Source of the DNA: a bacterium
GTDB taxonomy: Bacteria; Sysuimicrobiota; Sysuimicrobiia; Sysuimicrobiales; Humicultoraceae
NCBI GenBank assembly: GCA_031082185.1
Contig: JAVHLI010000018.1
Span: forward strand, 1-48,854
Reading direction: 5' to 3'
DNA: 48,854 nt
Made by a program: the position numbers and the translations under genes. Below the pieces are notes generated by a model. It did no database searches. It was not told the DNA's origin and saw only the letters and a program-made list of their open reading frames with translations. Of the stretch, positions 1 to 6,545 are shown piece by piece (the first letter of the stretch is position 1; each line of letters starts with the position of its first letter).

Positions 1-141
1 GGCCACCGCTTTAGCACCCGCTTCATTGACATCCGCCGCGATAACCACCCTCGCGCCTTCACCGGCAAATCTCAAACACAACCCCCGTCCGATGCCGGAG
101 GCCGCGCCTGTAACGATGATGACTTTCCCTTGAATTTCCAT
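1..141 (-). CDS. Short-chain dehydrogenase/reductase, N-terminal part (runs off window start)
   Basis: The first 47 codons on the minus strand, from ATG at 141, encode a Rossmann-fold start. It has the glycine-rich nucleotide-binding motif TGAASGIG (about residues 11-18) and a second beta strand ending in an acidic residue (VVIAADVN). This is the classical N terminus of NAD(P)-dependent short-chain dehydrogenases. The Asp after the second strand favours NAD over NADP. A purine-rich stretch (AAGGAGAAG) precedes the start. The catalytic Ser-Tyr-Lys residues lie outside the window, so the substrate cannot be named. Confidence 0.85.
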   Translation of the reverse strand, partial: MEIQGKVIIVTGAASGIGRGLCLRFAGEGARVVIAADVNEAGAKAVA

Positions 142-241
142 TCCTGTGCTTCTCCTTACAACTCACGCTTTCTCATGCTCCCTTTGCCCTGCCGCAGAAG
201 GGCGGAGCAGGCGAGCCATCCCAGAAGGGCTGCATTTCTTC

Positions 242-406
242 TCAACGCGCCTCCTTGCGCCAGCGCGACAGCATGAACGGATGAATGTCGAGCGCCTCGG
301 CGACGTCCTGAACCTGGACGCCATTGAGCTCGCTGAGCTTCACCGCCTTGAGCTTGAATTCAGCGGTGTAGCGATGAACCTTCCTTGGACCCGTTGCTCT
401 GGCCAT
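242..406 (-). pseudogene. Truncated IS3-family transposase OrfA fragment
   Basis: A 54-codon minus-strand frame starts ATG at 406. It contains the helix-turn-helix start of an IS3/IS911-type OrfA: RYTAEFKLKAVKL, then a second helix ending in LSRWRKE. IS3 OrfA proteins are usually about 90-100 residues and go on into a leucine-zipper region. This frame stops after KEAR, so the element is cut near 242 and OrfB is absent. The 40 bp upstream of the ATG (about 407-450) probably belong to the element's left end. It is a relic and could not transpose alone. Confidence 0.72.
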
Positions 407-453
407 CAAAACCCCCTTTGCCCGCGTTAGGCCAGAGTGTCAACTTTATCGGG

Positions 454-975
454 TCAAGTGCCCGGTCGGCTGGAGCGACTGGTTAGGCCTTCCGATTGCA
501 AAACCTCTTTGATCTGACCTTCAAAAGCTTCAGGCTTCTCGCGACCGCGCCGAGTGTATGCGTAGTGCCAGACCTGCCGAATTCGGATTCCCGTCCCCGC
601 CAAGGCGAACTGCAGGAGATCGTATACCTTTTGGCCGAAGGCAATAATGAGTTTAGGCCGGACAATCTCGATTTCCTGATCAAATACCCGACGGTGCAAA
701 GTCATGTCGGGGTAGGGCGCTCCAACCTGGCCTCGACTCTTAATAATGTCCGTCAAATGGCTGTTCTCCATCCCATACTTTTCGAGGAGGCCATAGAGGA
801 AGCGATCAGCGCGGCTTGGGAAGGATCCAGTGGAAGGGCGCTCTGCGACAAACATCACGGGGCCGACGCCCATAAAGCCCTGAACCTTCCCTACCCCTGG
901 GAAGAGCCAGGGGTCCGGAATCGCGGCGAGGATCTTCTCGCGGAGCGCCTGAAGTTGTTGGACGGCGCTATCCAT
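454..975 (-). CDS. Uracil-DNA glycosylase-like protein
   Basis: A 173-residue protein starting ATG at 975, with a strong GGGGGGAAA Shine-Dalgarno. Residues about 35-60 (GVGPVMFVAERPSTGSFPSR) resemble the G-x-G-P-x-x-x-V-x-E-x-P water-activating motif of family 4/5-like uracil-DNA glycosylases. HLTDIIKSRG resembles their T-N-x-V-K segment. PKLIIAFGQKVYDLL matches the central strand before the active-site loop. The final ITRS-type HPSP motif is not clear, so activity on uracil is uncertain. The last codons lie inside an integron-like repeat at 461-488 and the start lies just after another (990-1020). The gene may therefore be a mobile cassette. Confidence 0.62.
   Translation of the reverse strand: MDSAVQQLQALREKILAAIPDPWLFPGVGKVQGFMGVGPVMFVAERPSTGSFPSRADRFLYGLLEKYGMENSHLTDIIKSRGQVGAPYPDMTLHRRVFDQEIEIVRPKLIIAFGQKVYDLLQFALAGTGIRIRQVWHYAYTRRGREKPEAFEGQIKEVLQSEGLTSRSSRPGT
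461..488 (-). repeat. attC-like half site at the 3' end of the glycosylase gene
   Basis: Read on the minus strand, the end of the glycosylase gene begins with GCCTAAC (488 to 482). This fits the integron inverse core site RYYYAAC. It is followed by CAGTCGCTCCAGCCGACC, which resembles the left arm of known attC recombination sites such as that of aadA. The matching right arm with GTTAGGC is not found before the IS3 relic, so the site is half missing. A second GCCTAAC in the same orientation lies at 432-426. Confidence 0.4.
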
Positions 976-989
976 GCGTTTCCCCCCAG

Positions 990-1020
990 GCCTAACTCCT
1001 ACTAGACTGGTCGGCCTAAC
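990..1020 (-). repeat. Two GTTAGGC core-like motifs upstream of the glycosylase gene
   Basis: On the minus strand GAGTTAGGCC occurs twice, with cores at 1020-1014 and 996-990, 24 bp apart and 15-45 bp before the glycosylase start codon. GTTAGGC fits the integron core site GTTRRRY where cassettes recombine. The sequence before the distal copy (GGCTGACACAGCGGGC) resembles an attC right arm. No integrase gene is visible. Together with the half site at 461-488 this suggests a stranded cassette, but short core motifs can occur by chance. Confidence 0.38.
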
Positions 1021-1132
1021 TCGCCCGCTGTGTCAGCCTAGCACGACAACCCAAGGGCGGCCCTCCACCGCAATCGCCGGCACAGCCAGGCCTCCGTGAT
1101 GGCTTCGCCGCGCAACCACGAGGTGAGGTGAA

Positions 1133-1729
1133 TCATGGGCTCGGAGTTGGGGAAGGCGACGGGATGGGGGCAGGCGGTGTTTCGGTGACAGCCGGCAGCG
1201 GGACGGTCACCACGGCGTCCCGGTCCACGAATGTGGTGAAGACCGTGCCGGACTTGACCTCCATCTCTTGCCCCCTAATGAGCAGGAGTGGGAAGAAAAT
1301 CAGCAATCCAAGACCCCATGCCGCGGCTTCGTTTCCTTGTCCGACTCGCTCCGTAGTCGCTCGCAACCGAACCCTGGTCCCGTCGACCGCCCTGGCGTGC
1401 TCGAAGGCAAAGCCGAGACGGCCAGGCCTGCCCAACCACGCGGCACGCTGAACAGCCGTGATAGTCCCGAGAACCCTGGCCCCCTTCGCTACTGCAACCT
1501 TCCCGCCAACCTCGACATCGTCGGCGGCCTCACCATCGAACACATCACCGACATTCGCCGTCTTCGAGGAGATCTCTTGTAGGATTCGGACCCTGACTCT
1601 TTCACCTTCCTGCACGGTGACTTTCTCGCTACGGGGAACTGGCTCCTGGCCCTTGACGACACCTTGGAGCGGAGGCATCAGGCCCAGCAGGAGGACGAGC
1701 AAGGTCCAGGTCCATTTGAGCAATCGCAT
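1133..1729 (-). CDS. Secreted protein of unknown function
   Basis: A 198-residue protein. I place the start at ATG 1729 because it begins a clear signal peptide (MRLLKWTWTLLVLLLGLMPP) and is preceded by GGGGGTG. A longer open frame extends upstream but carries no signal. The mature part has alternating beta-strand character: a VRVRILQEISSKTANVGDVF segment, a KGARVLGTI turn, then a GRPGRLGFAF and DGTRVRLRA pattern. I have seen this layout in uncharacterised exported proteins but cannot attach a function. A hydrophobic stretch (AWGLGLLIFFPLLLI) near residue 140 could be a membrane segment. The end is Pro/Ser/Thr-rich. Confidence 0.7.
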   Translation of the reverse strand: MRLLKWTWTLLVLLLGLMPPLQGVVKGQEPVPRSEKVTVQEGERVRVRILQEISSKTANVGDVFDGEAADDVEVGGKVAVAKGARVLGTITAVQRAAWLGRPGRLGFAFEHARAVDGTRVRLRATTERVGQGNEAAAWGLGLLIFFPLLLIRGQEMEVKSGTVFTTFVDRDAVVTVPLPAVTETPPAPIPSPSPTPSP

Positions 1730-2135
1730 CACGTCACACCCCCGAGGCAATCGCCGCTCATGCGTTCGCGAAGTGACGCACGTGCTCCTGCGATTTCCGT
1801 CCTTCCCCCTAGAACCTACCCCGGGCACATTCACCCACGGCACCGGTGTGTCCTGCTTGTCAGGATTGCGATCTAGCCAAAGGTTCAGGCCGGTTTCCCC
1901 AGGATCGCCGGCTGCTGGGCGGCGGGCGATTCGATGATGGCGTAGCGGTAGATCCCGTCCCATTGGCTGTAGTTAGGCTGTACAAGGGCCACCAGGACCC
2001 CGAAGCCCGCCCAAAGCCACCGGCCAGAATGCCTGCCCCACAGGCCCTTACGCCATAGTGTCGCCTAGCATCCTTGATCTGCGGGCCTTCTGGTGAGAGA
2101 TAGGGCTGAAGTGCTGACCTGACGAGGGCTTTCCG
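1730..2135. other. Gene-poor stretch between the secreted-protein gene and tRNA-Val
   Basis: I see no gene here with a credible start. On the minus strand a frame of about 60 codons ends in TGA near 1890 and would encode a hydrophobic segment (LWAGFGVLVALV) and then a polar tail. It has no ATG, GTG or TTG with a ribosome binding site ahead of the hydrophobic part, so I treat it as a possible coding remnant only. Confidence 0.4.
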
Positions 2136-2210
2136 TGGTGGGCGAGGAGGGTCTCGAACCCCCGACCTCCTCTGTGTAAGAGAGGCGCTCTCCCGCTGAG
2201 CTACTCGCCC
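2136..2210 (-). tRNA. tRNA-Val (anticodon TAC)
   Basis: The minus strand folds as a full tRNA. It has a 7-bp acceptor stem (GGGCGAG with CTCGCCC), a D arm GCTCAGCGGGAGAGC, an anticodon stem CCTCT/AGAGG around the loop CTTACAC (anticodon TAC at 2178-2176) and a T arm with GGTTCGAGACC. It ends with discriminator A and an encoded CCA (2138-2136). TAC reads GTA/GTG valine codons. It appears to be a single-gene unit. Confidence 0.96.
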
Positions 2211-2218
2211 GCTGCGCC

Positions 2219-2248
2219 AGTATATCATGCGGGATATCCTGTGGATAA
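2219..2248 (-). promoter_or_regulatory. Likely promoter of tRNA-Val
   Basis: A -10 hexamer TATACT (2224 to 2219, minus strand) would place the start of transcription around 2212, two bases before the mature tRNA. The best -35 at 17-18 bp spacing is TTATCC (2248 to 2243), a weak match to TTGACA. The -10 position is the main support. Confidence 0.45.
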
Positions 2249-2482
2249 GCTGCTAGTACGCGCGCGTCAGACCTCCGGTACAGTTAAATATTTCTTACCT
2301 TACCAGGTCAGTCAGCTCCGCAGCTCCAGTGTCCGGCCCGCGAGAAGCCCCGTCAGGCCCCAGTTCGCAGGGGAAACCCGGTCGCAGGGCGAATTCCCCT
2401 TAACTAGCACTGTGACACGGTCAAAGGGATTCCCGGAAGGGGGTCTCGCCGGACGGTGCCGACCAAGCCGAGGTGAACCCAA

Positions 2483-3193
2483 GTGAAGAAACAGACGCCC
2501 GCTCAGCTCGAAGCGATTCAGCGGCTGATGCAGATGGCCGATACCCCTCAGAACCTCGAGGCCATGCAGTATGTGGTGTTCCAGTTCGACTTTCGGGACT
2601 TCGATCAGTTCATCATTGAGTGCCCGCCGGGCAGCATCCGCTTCAACAACCTGCTTCGGTTGGCCGTCTTCTGCGACAACGTTGGGTTCCTGGTGGAAGC
2701 CGGCGTGGTGGACCGCGAGGCGGTCTTCGAGTTGTTCCCCATCCCCTGGGCGAAAGTTGAGCCGGTGATTCAGGGCATGCGCAAGGATCTCGACTGGCCG
2801 GACACCTTCGACTACTTCGAGCGTCTCGGGCGTGAGTACATGAAGTGGTGGGAGGCCAAGCGTAAGCGGCTCAACGTTCCGCCCAGCTCGCCCGAGTTGG
2901 GCGGCATTCCCCGATCCCTGTTCGTAGCCAAGCCACGGCCGCCGGTCCCGGCAAGGCCGGCCCCTCCTCCCCGCCCTGCCCCGCCTTCCCGCGCGGCAGT
3001 GCCGGCCCCTGCAATCGGCCGCGCACCTCAGCTTGCGCTCCCGGTGGCGCCTGCCGGAGCCGTGGAGGAGAAGCCCAAGACCCTCAGGGTCAAGACCCCC
3101 TCCAGGCCGGTGAAGGTTGTCAGCCAGGAGAAGAGGGGCCAGCAGACCAAGCCGAAGGTACATTCCAAGGCAACGCCCGCAAGAAAGCGATAG
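2483..3193 (+). CDS. Unknown protein with helical N domain and Pro/Ala/Lys-rich tail
   Basis: A 236-residue protein starting GTG at 2483, with AGGTG seven bases upstream. Residues 1-130 are a compact, mostly helical region rich in aromatic residues (MQYVVFQFDFRDFDQFI, then a WPDTFDYFERLGREYMKWW segment). This recalls helical domains of unknown function but matches nothing I can name. Residues 145-190 are Pro/Ala-rich and low complexity. The last 40 residues are strongly basic, which could allow nucleic-acid or surface binding. It ends 5 bp before the zinc-ribbon gene and is probably cotranscribed with it and the RNase H fusion. Confidence 0.75.
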   Translation: MKKQTPAQLEAIQRLMQMADTPQNLEAMQYVVFQFDFRDFDQFIIECPPGSIRFNNLLRLAVFCDNVGFLVEAGVVDREAVFELFPIPWAKVEPVIQGMRKDLDWPDTFDYFERLGREYMKWWEAKRKRLNVPPSSPELGGIPRSLFVAKPRPPVPARPAPPPRPAPPSRAAVPAPAIGRAPQLALPVAPAGAVEEKPKTLRVKTPSRPVKVVSQEKRGQQTKPKVHSKATPARKR

Positions 3194-3197
3194 CCGG

Positions 3198-3911
3198 GTG
3201 GCTGTATACCAGCTCTATGACCTCCAACAGCTCGACACGGCCATCATCCGAACCGCTGCCCACCGGGCGGGCCTTGATGACGGCACCGCGCAGCGGGCGG
3301 TGGTTGCCGCGGCGGCCCAGGAACTGGCCGACCTGCAGGGCCGGTTGGACGCCTGGCATGCCCGCCTGCGCGCGCTCGACCTCGGAATCCGCTCCCTGGA
3401 GGACAAACGTGCCAAGTTCGATGCCGATCTCTACAGCGGCCGCACGGCCAATCCGAAGGAGCTGGCCGCCATACAGGATGAGATAGGCGCGCTGGATCGT
3501 CACAAGGCCGGCCTCGAGGATGAGACGCTGTCGGTGATGGAGCAGGTCGAGCAGATTGAGCCCGAGGCGCGCCGAGCCGAGGCCGCGCTGGAGGCCGCTG
3601 TGGCCGCGCTGGCCCAGCAAGAGGCCGCCTTCATCGCAGCGACGGCAGCGGCTGATGGCGAGATCGCGGATCTGGCCGCCCGGAGGTCGGCGCTCGCGTC
3701 CCAGATTGACGAGTACCTACTGAAGAGATACGAGCGGTTGAGGGAGCACAAGGTGGGCCTGGCGGTTGTGGCGGTCACCGGTGGGATCTGTGATGGCTGC
3801 CACGTTGCCATTCCGGAGGGACGGTTGCAGCAGATCGCCGGGGATCCAAATGCACTCGCGGCCTGCGACGGTTGCGGACGGCTGCTCGTGGTTCGGGTGT
3901 TTCAGGTGTAA
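3198..3911 (+). CDS. Coiled-coil C4 zinc-ribbon protein (DUF164 type)
   Basis: A 237-residue protein. I place the start at GTG 3198, 5 bp after the previous stop, because the family pattern VYQLYDLQQLDTAI begins there; the open frame upstream overlaps the previous gene. Residues about 5-190 are a long Ala/Glu/Arg-rich coiled coil. The end is a zinc ribbon with two CxxC knuckles (CDGCHVAIPEGR and later CDGCGRLLVV). This architecture is widespread and often sits beside RNase HI-type genes, as in mycobacteria. Its stop overlaps the next start (TAATG), which suggests translational coupling with the RNase H fusion. Function is unproven; a nucleic-acid role is inferred from the neighbour. Confidence 0.88.
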   Translation: MAVYQLYDLQQLDTAIIRTAAHRAGLDDGTAQRAVVAAAAQELADLQGRLDAWHARLRALDLGIRSLEDKRAKFDADLYSGRTANPKELAAIQDEIGALDRHKAGLEDETLSVMEQVEQIEPEARRAEAALEAAVAALAQQEAAFIAATAAADGEIADLAARRSALASQIDEYLLKRYERLREHKVGLAVVAVTGGICDGCHVAIPEGRLQQIAGDPNALAACDGCGRLLVVRVFQV

Positions 3912-5218
3912 TGAAGCTTCGGCTGTTCATTGACGGGGCCTCGCGGGGGAATCCTGGTCCCTCGGCCATAGGCGTGGTGGTGCAGGACGGCCGTGGCCGG
4001 GTGATCGCCGAGGTTGCCGAGGCCCTGGGGAAGGCCACGAACAACGTCGCGGAGTACGAGGCGTTGCTCCGTGCTCTTGAGGAAGCCCGCGCGCGCGGGG
4101 CGGACGAGGTTGAGATACTGGCGGACAGCGACCTGCTGGTCCGGCAGATCGCCGGCACCTACAAGGTCAAGAGTCCCAATCTGGCGCCCCTGCACAGGGC
4201 CGCGCTCAAAGCGCTTGCGGGCTTCCGAAGATGGCACATCACCCACATCCTTCGCGGTCGGAACACCGCGGCCGATGCCCTGGCCAACCGTGCTCTTGAT
4301 GGTCTTCCGCCGCAGGGTTCTCTCCCTGGCGCCCCCGACGCCGGGGCCGGCCTGCGCTCGGAGCTTGCCCGCCTCTCGGGCCGGCTGGAAGGGGTGCTGG
4401 GCGTCGGCGTCAAGACGGTCTGGGACGGCCAAGAGATCTTCCTCGAGCCCGACCGGCCCTTCCCGACGGCCAGCGTGTTCAAGATCCCGGTGCTGATCGA
4501 GCTGCTGCTGCAGGTAGAGGAGGGACGCCTCCGCCTCGATGGCACGGTGACCGTTACCGAGGAGATGAAGTCCCCGGGCTCCGGTGTCCTGAAGGAGCTG
4601 ACCTCTTCCCCGGCGCTCAGCGTTGCGGACCTGGCGATGCTGATGGTCATCATCAGCGACAACACCGCCACCGACATCCTGGTTGATCTGGTTGGCAAGG
4701 AGGCCATCAACCGGCGGCTGGCGTCGTGGGGGTTCTCTGTGACGCGCGTGCCGATGAGCTGCCGGGAGCTGCTTTTCGAGCTGGCAGGGCGCCCGACGGG
4801 TCCCTTCACCCCAGAGGCGCGTCTCGAGGTGGAGCAGATCCTCAAGGCGCGCGTGCGGTCGTTTGCCGGCCGTGCCTATGCAGACTGCGATAACGACCTT
4901 ACTACCCCCCGCGAGATGGTCGGGCTGCTTGAGATGCTGGTGCGTGACGGGCCGCTCTCCGCCGGCGTCCGGGAGCGAGCCCTGCACTTCATGGGACGCC
5001 AGCAGGTGCGCGACCGGCTGCCGCTGCACCTGCCGCCGGGTACCGAGATCGCTCACAAGACCGGATCGATCGCCGGGGTCCGCAACGACGCCGGGATCCT
5101 GTTCGTGCCACGCGGCCCGGTGCTGGTCTGCGCCTTCGCCCGCGATCTCGCGGACGACCAGGCCGGGGCCGCGGCTATCGCCGAGGTCGGACGGCTGGTA
5201 CACGCTGTTTTCGCGTAG
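3911..5218 (+). CDS. RNase HI fused to class A beta-lactamase-like serine hydrolase
   Basis: A 435-residue protein starting ATG at 3911, overlapping the zinc-ribbon stop. Residues 1-130 are an RNase HI domain of the short bacterial/archaeal type: FIDGASRGNPGP with D8, NVAEYEALL with E48, ADSD with D72 and NTAADALANR with D122 supply the four acidic residues that cut RNA in RNA-DNA hybrids. After a short Gly/Pro/Ala linker, residues about 148-435 form a penicillin-recognising hydrolase: S188-V-F-K191 (nucleophile and base), S249-D-N251 and K383-T-G385. The Glu-x-x-x-Asn omega-loop motif of true class A beta-lactamases is not evident. No internal start with a ribosome binding site and no frameshift separates the domains. 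There is no signal peptide, so the hydrolase half appears cytoplasmic, which is unusual. Confidence 0.9.
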   Translation: MKLRLFIDGASRGNPGPSAIGVVVQDGRGRVIAEVAEALGKATNNVAEYEALLRALEEARARGADEVEILADSDLLVRQIAGTYKVKSPNLAPLHRAALKALAGFRRWHITHILRGRNTAADALANRALDGLPPQGSLPGAPDAGAGLRSELARLSGRLEGVLGVGVKTVWDGQEIFLEPDRPFPTASVFKIPVLIELLLQVEEGRLRLDGTVTVTEEMKSPGSGVLKELTSSPALSVADLAMLMVIISDNTATDILVDLVGKEAINRRLASWGFSVTRVPMSCRELLFELAGRPTGPFTPEARLEVEQILKARVRSFAGRAYADCDNDLTTPREMVGLLEMLVRDGPLSAGVRERALHFMGRQQVRDRLPLHLPPGTEIAHKTGSIAGVRNDAGILFVPRGPVLVCAFARDLADDQAGAAAIAEVGRLVHAVFA

Positions 5219-5220
5219 GT

Positions 5221-5243
5221 GAGGGTGTCCCAAGGGTAGTTGA
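5221..5243 (+). repeat. Left terminal inverted repeat of the IS256-family element
   Basis: Begins GAGGGTGTCCCAAGGG and ends GTAGTTGA. It pairs with 6463-6485 in inverted orientation, with one mismatch at its twelfth base (A here, G in the partner). Confidence 0.85.
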
Positions 5244-5322
5244 AAGAGCGAGGGAGCAGCACCTCAGTGTGGTGAACTGATCTTTGTGGGAAACCAACAC
5301 ACCACAGGGAGGGGGCTGCTCC

Positions 5323-6435
5323 ATGTGCACGGTAGTGCGGATAGGTGCACAGGGCAAGGCCCGGATGGCTCACCAGGTGGCGCTGCCGGAGGCTGATGCC
5401 CTCGATGTCAGGATCGCCCTTGTCCAGGACCTGATCCCCCTGGGCCTGCAGGCGGTGGAAGAGGTGCTCCAGCAGGAGGTCCAGGCGCTGGCCGGCCCGC
5501 GCTATGCGCGCGGCGATGGCGCCCCGCATCTGGTGCGCTGGGGCCGGCAGCGGGGCTCGGTCTACGTGGCCGACCAGAAGTTGCCCCTCCCGGTGCCCCG
5601 GGTGCGCAACCGGCAGGCGGGCATCGAGGTCCCCCTGCACAGCTACACCCGACTTCAGCAGCCCCGCGCGGCCGATGAAGGCGTGCTCCGGCGGATCCTC
5701 TATGGACTGAGCTGCCGGGACTACCGGACCGCGGCCGAGGCGGTCCCGGAAGCCTTCGGGCTGAGCCGGTCGAGCATCTCCCGCCGGTACATCCGGGCGA
5801 CGGCGCGCAAGCTCCAGGCCCTCCAGGAGCGCCGTCTGGACCAGTATGACTTCGTCCTCGAGCGTGGTCTGCGGGTGGCCGAGGGCCTGCTGGTAGTGAT
5901 CGATGGCGGCAAGGGTTTGCGGCGCGCGGTCAGGGATGTGTTCGGCGACCAGGCGCAGGTGCAACGCTCCCTCCGGCACAAACGGGAGAACGTCGTGGCC
6001 TACTTGCCCAAGGCCCTGCAGCCCCTCTGGCGGGCGAGACTCCAGCGGGCGTACCGGCAGCCGACCTACGCCCTGGCTAAAGCCGACCTGCAGCGGTTGC
6101 ACCAAGACCTGCGGCGGCTCAAGGAGGATGCCGCCCGGAGCCTGGCGGAAGGGCTGGAGGAAACGCTCACGCTCCATCGCCTGGGGCTGGCCGATCGTCT
6201 GGGCACGAGCTTGGGCACTACGAATGGACTGGAGTCCATCCTGGCGCTGGTCGAGCAGCGGGTGGGCAAAGTCGATCGCTGGGCCACGAGTGACCAGAAG
6301 CAACGGTGGCTGGCGACCACGCTGTTGGAGCTCGAACCTCGCCTGCGCCGGCTGCGCGGGTATCGGGCGTTGCCACAGTTGCGCATCGCTCTGAGGAACG
6401 CTGTCATGCAGGAGGAGGAGGCGAGGGTAGCGTAA
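5323..6435 (+). CDS. IS256-family (mutator-type) transposase with internal deletion
   Basis: A 370-residue frame starting ATG at 5323 behind GGAGGGGG. Conserved IS256 features are present: LSRSSISRRYIRATARKLQAL before the core, LLVVIDGGKGLRRAV with the second catalytic Asp, an HKRENVVAYLPK segment, TTNGLESILALVEQR with the catalytic Glu, and KVDRWATSDQKQRWLATTLL near the end. In relatives as I recall them, about 50 residues carrying the first catalytic Asp lie between LDQYDF and LERGLRVAEG. Here these two join directly and in frame. Two usually conserved positions also differ (QRS for QRC, TNG for TNC). I infer a deleted, inactive enzyme in an otherwise open frame. Confidence 0.85.
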   Translation: MCTVVRIGAQGKARMAHQVALPEADALDVRIALVQDLIPLGLQAVEEVLQQEVQALAGPRYARGDGAPHLVRWGRQRGSVYVADQKLPLPVPRVRNRQAGIEVPLHSYTRLQQPRAADEGVLRRILYGLSCRDYRTAAEAVPEAFGLSRSSISRRYIRATARKLQALQERRLDQYDFVLERGLRVAEGLLVVIDGGKGLRRAVRDVFGDQAQVQRSLRHKRENVVAYLPKALQPLWRARLQRAYRQPTYALAKADLQRLHQDLRRLKEDAARSLAEGLEETLTLHRLGLADRLGTSLGTTNGLESILALVEQRVGKVDRWATSDQKQRWLATTLLELEPRLRRLRGYRALPQLRIALRNAVMQEEEARVA

Positions 6436-6462
6436 TGAGTGCTGGGGGTTGCTCCCAGAAAA

Positions 6463-6485
6463 TCAACTACCCTCGGGACACCCTC
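6463..6485 (-). repeat. Right terminal inverted repeat of the IS256-family element
   Basis: Inverted partner of 5221-5243. It reads GAGGGTGTCCCGAGGG inward from 6485 on the minus strand. Confidence 0.85.
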
Positions 6486-6545
6486 CTCTGTGCGGCTCGA
6501 GAGGCCATAAGCTGGGCAATGAAGACTGCGAAAGGGGTGGGCTGC

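Larger units (their letters stand above)
5221..6485 (+). mobile_element. IS256-family insertion sequence, internally deleted copy
   Basis: The element is about 1265 bp, bounded by 23-bp terminal inverted repeats that match at 22 positions, with one transposase gene between them. Its left end lies two bases after the stop codon of the RNase H fusion. IS256 elements usually make 8-9 bp target duplications, but the flanks (GCGTAGGT on the left, CTCTGTGC on the right) do not match. Either the insertion is old, or one flank was rearranged. The transposase seems to lack an internal segment, so this copy is probably immobile unless helped by another. Confidence 0.82.

Noticed and set aside
1885-2070. 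Open minus-strand frame with a hydrophobic segment and patterned tail
   Set aside because: It has no ATG, GTG or TTG start with a ribosome site and an upstream stop; kept only as a possible remnant.
5212-6494. Target-site duplication around the IS256 element
   Set aside because: The 8-9 bp on each side of the inverted repeats do not match in either register.
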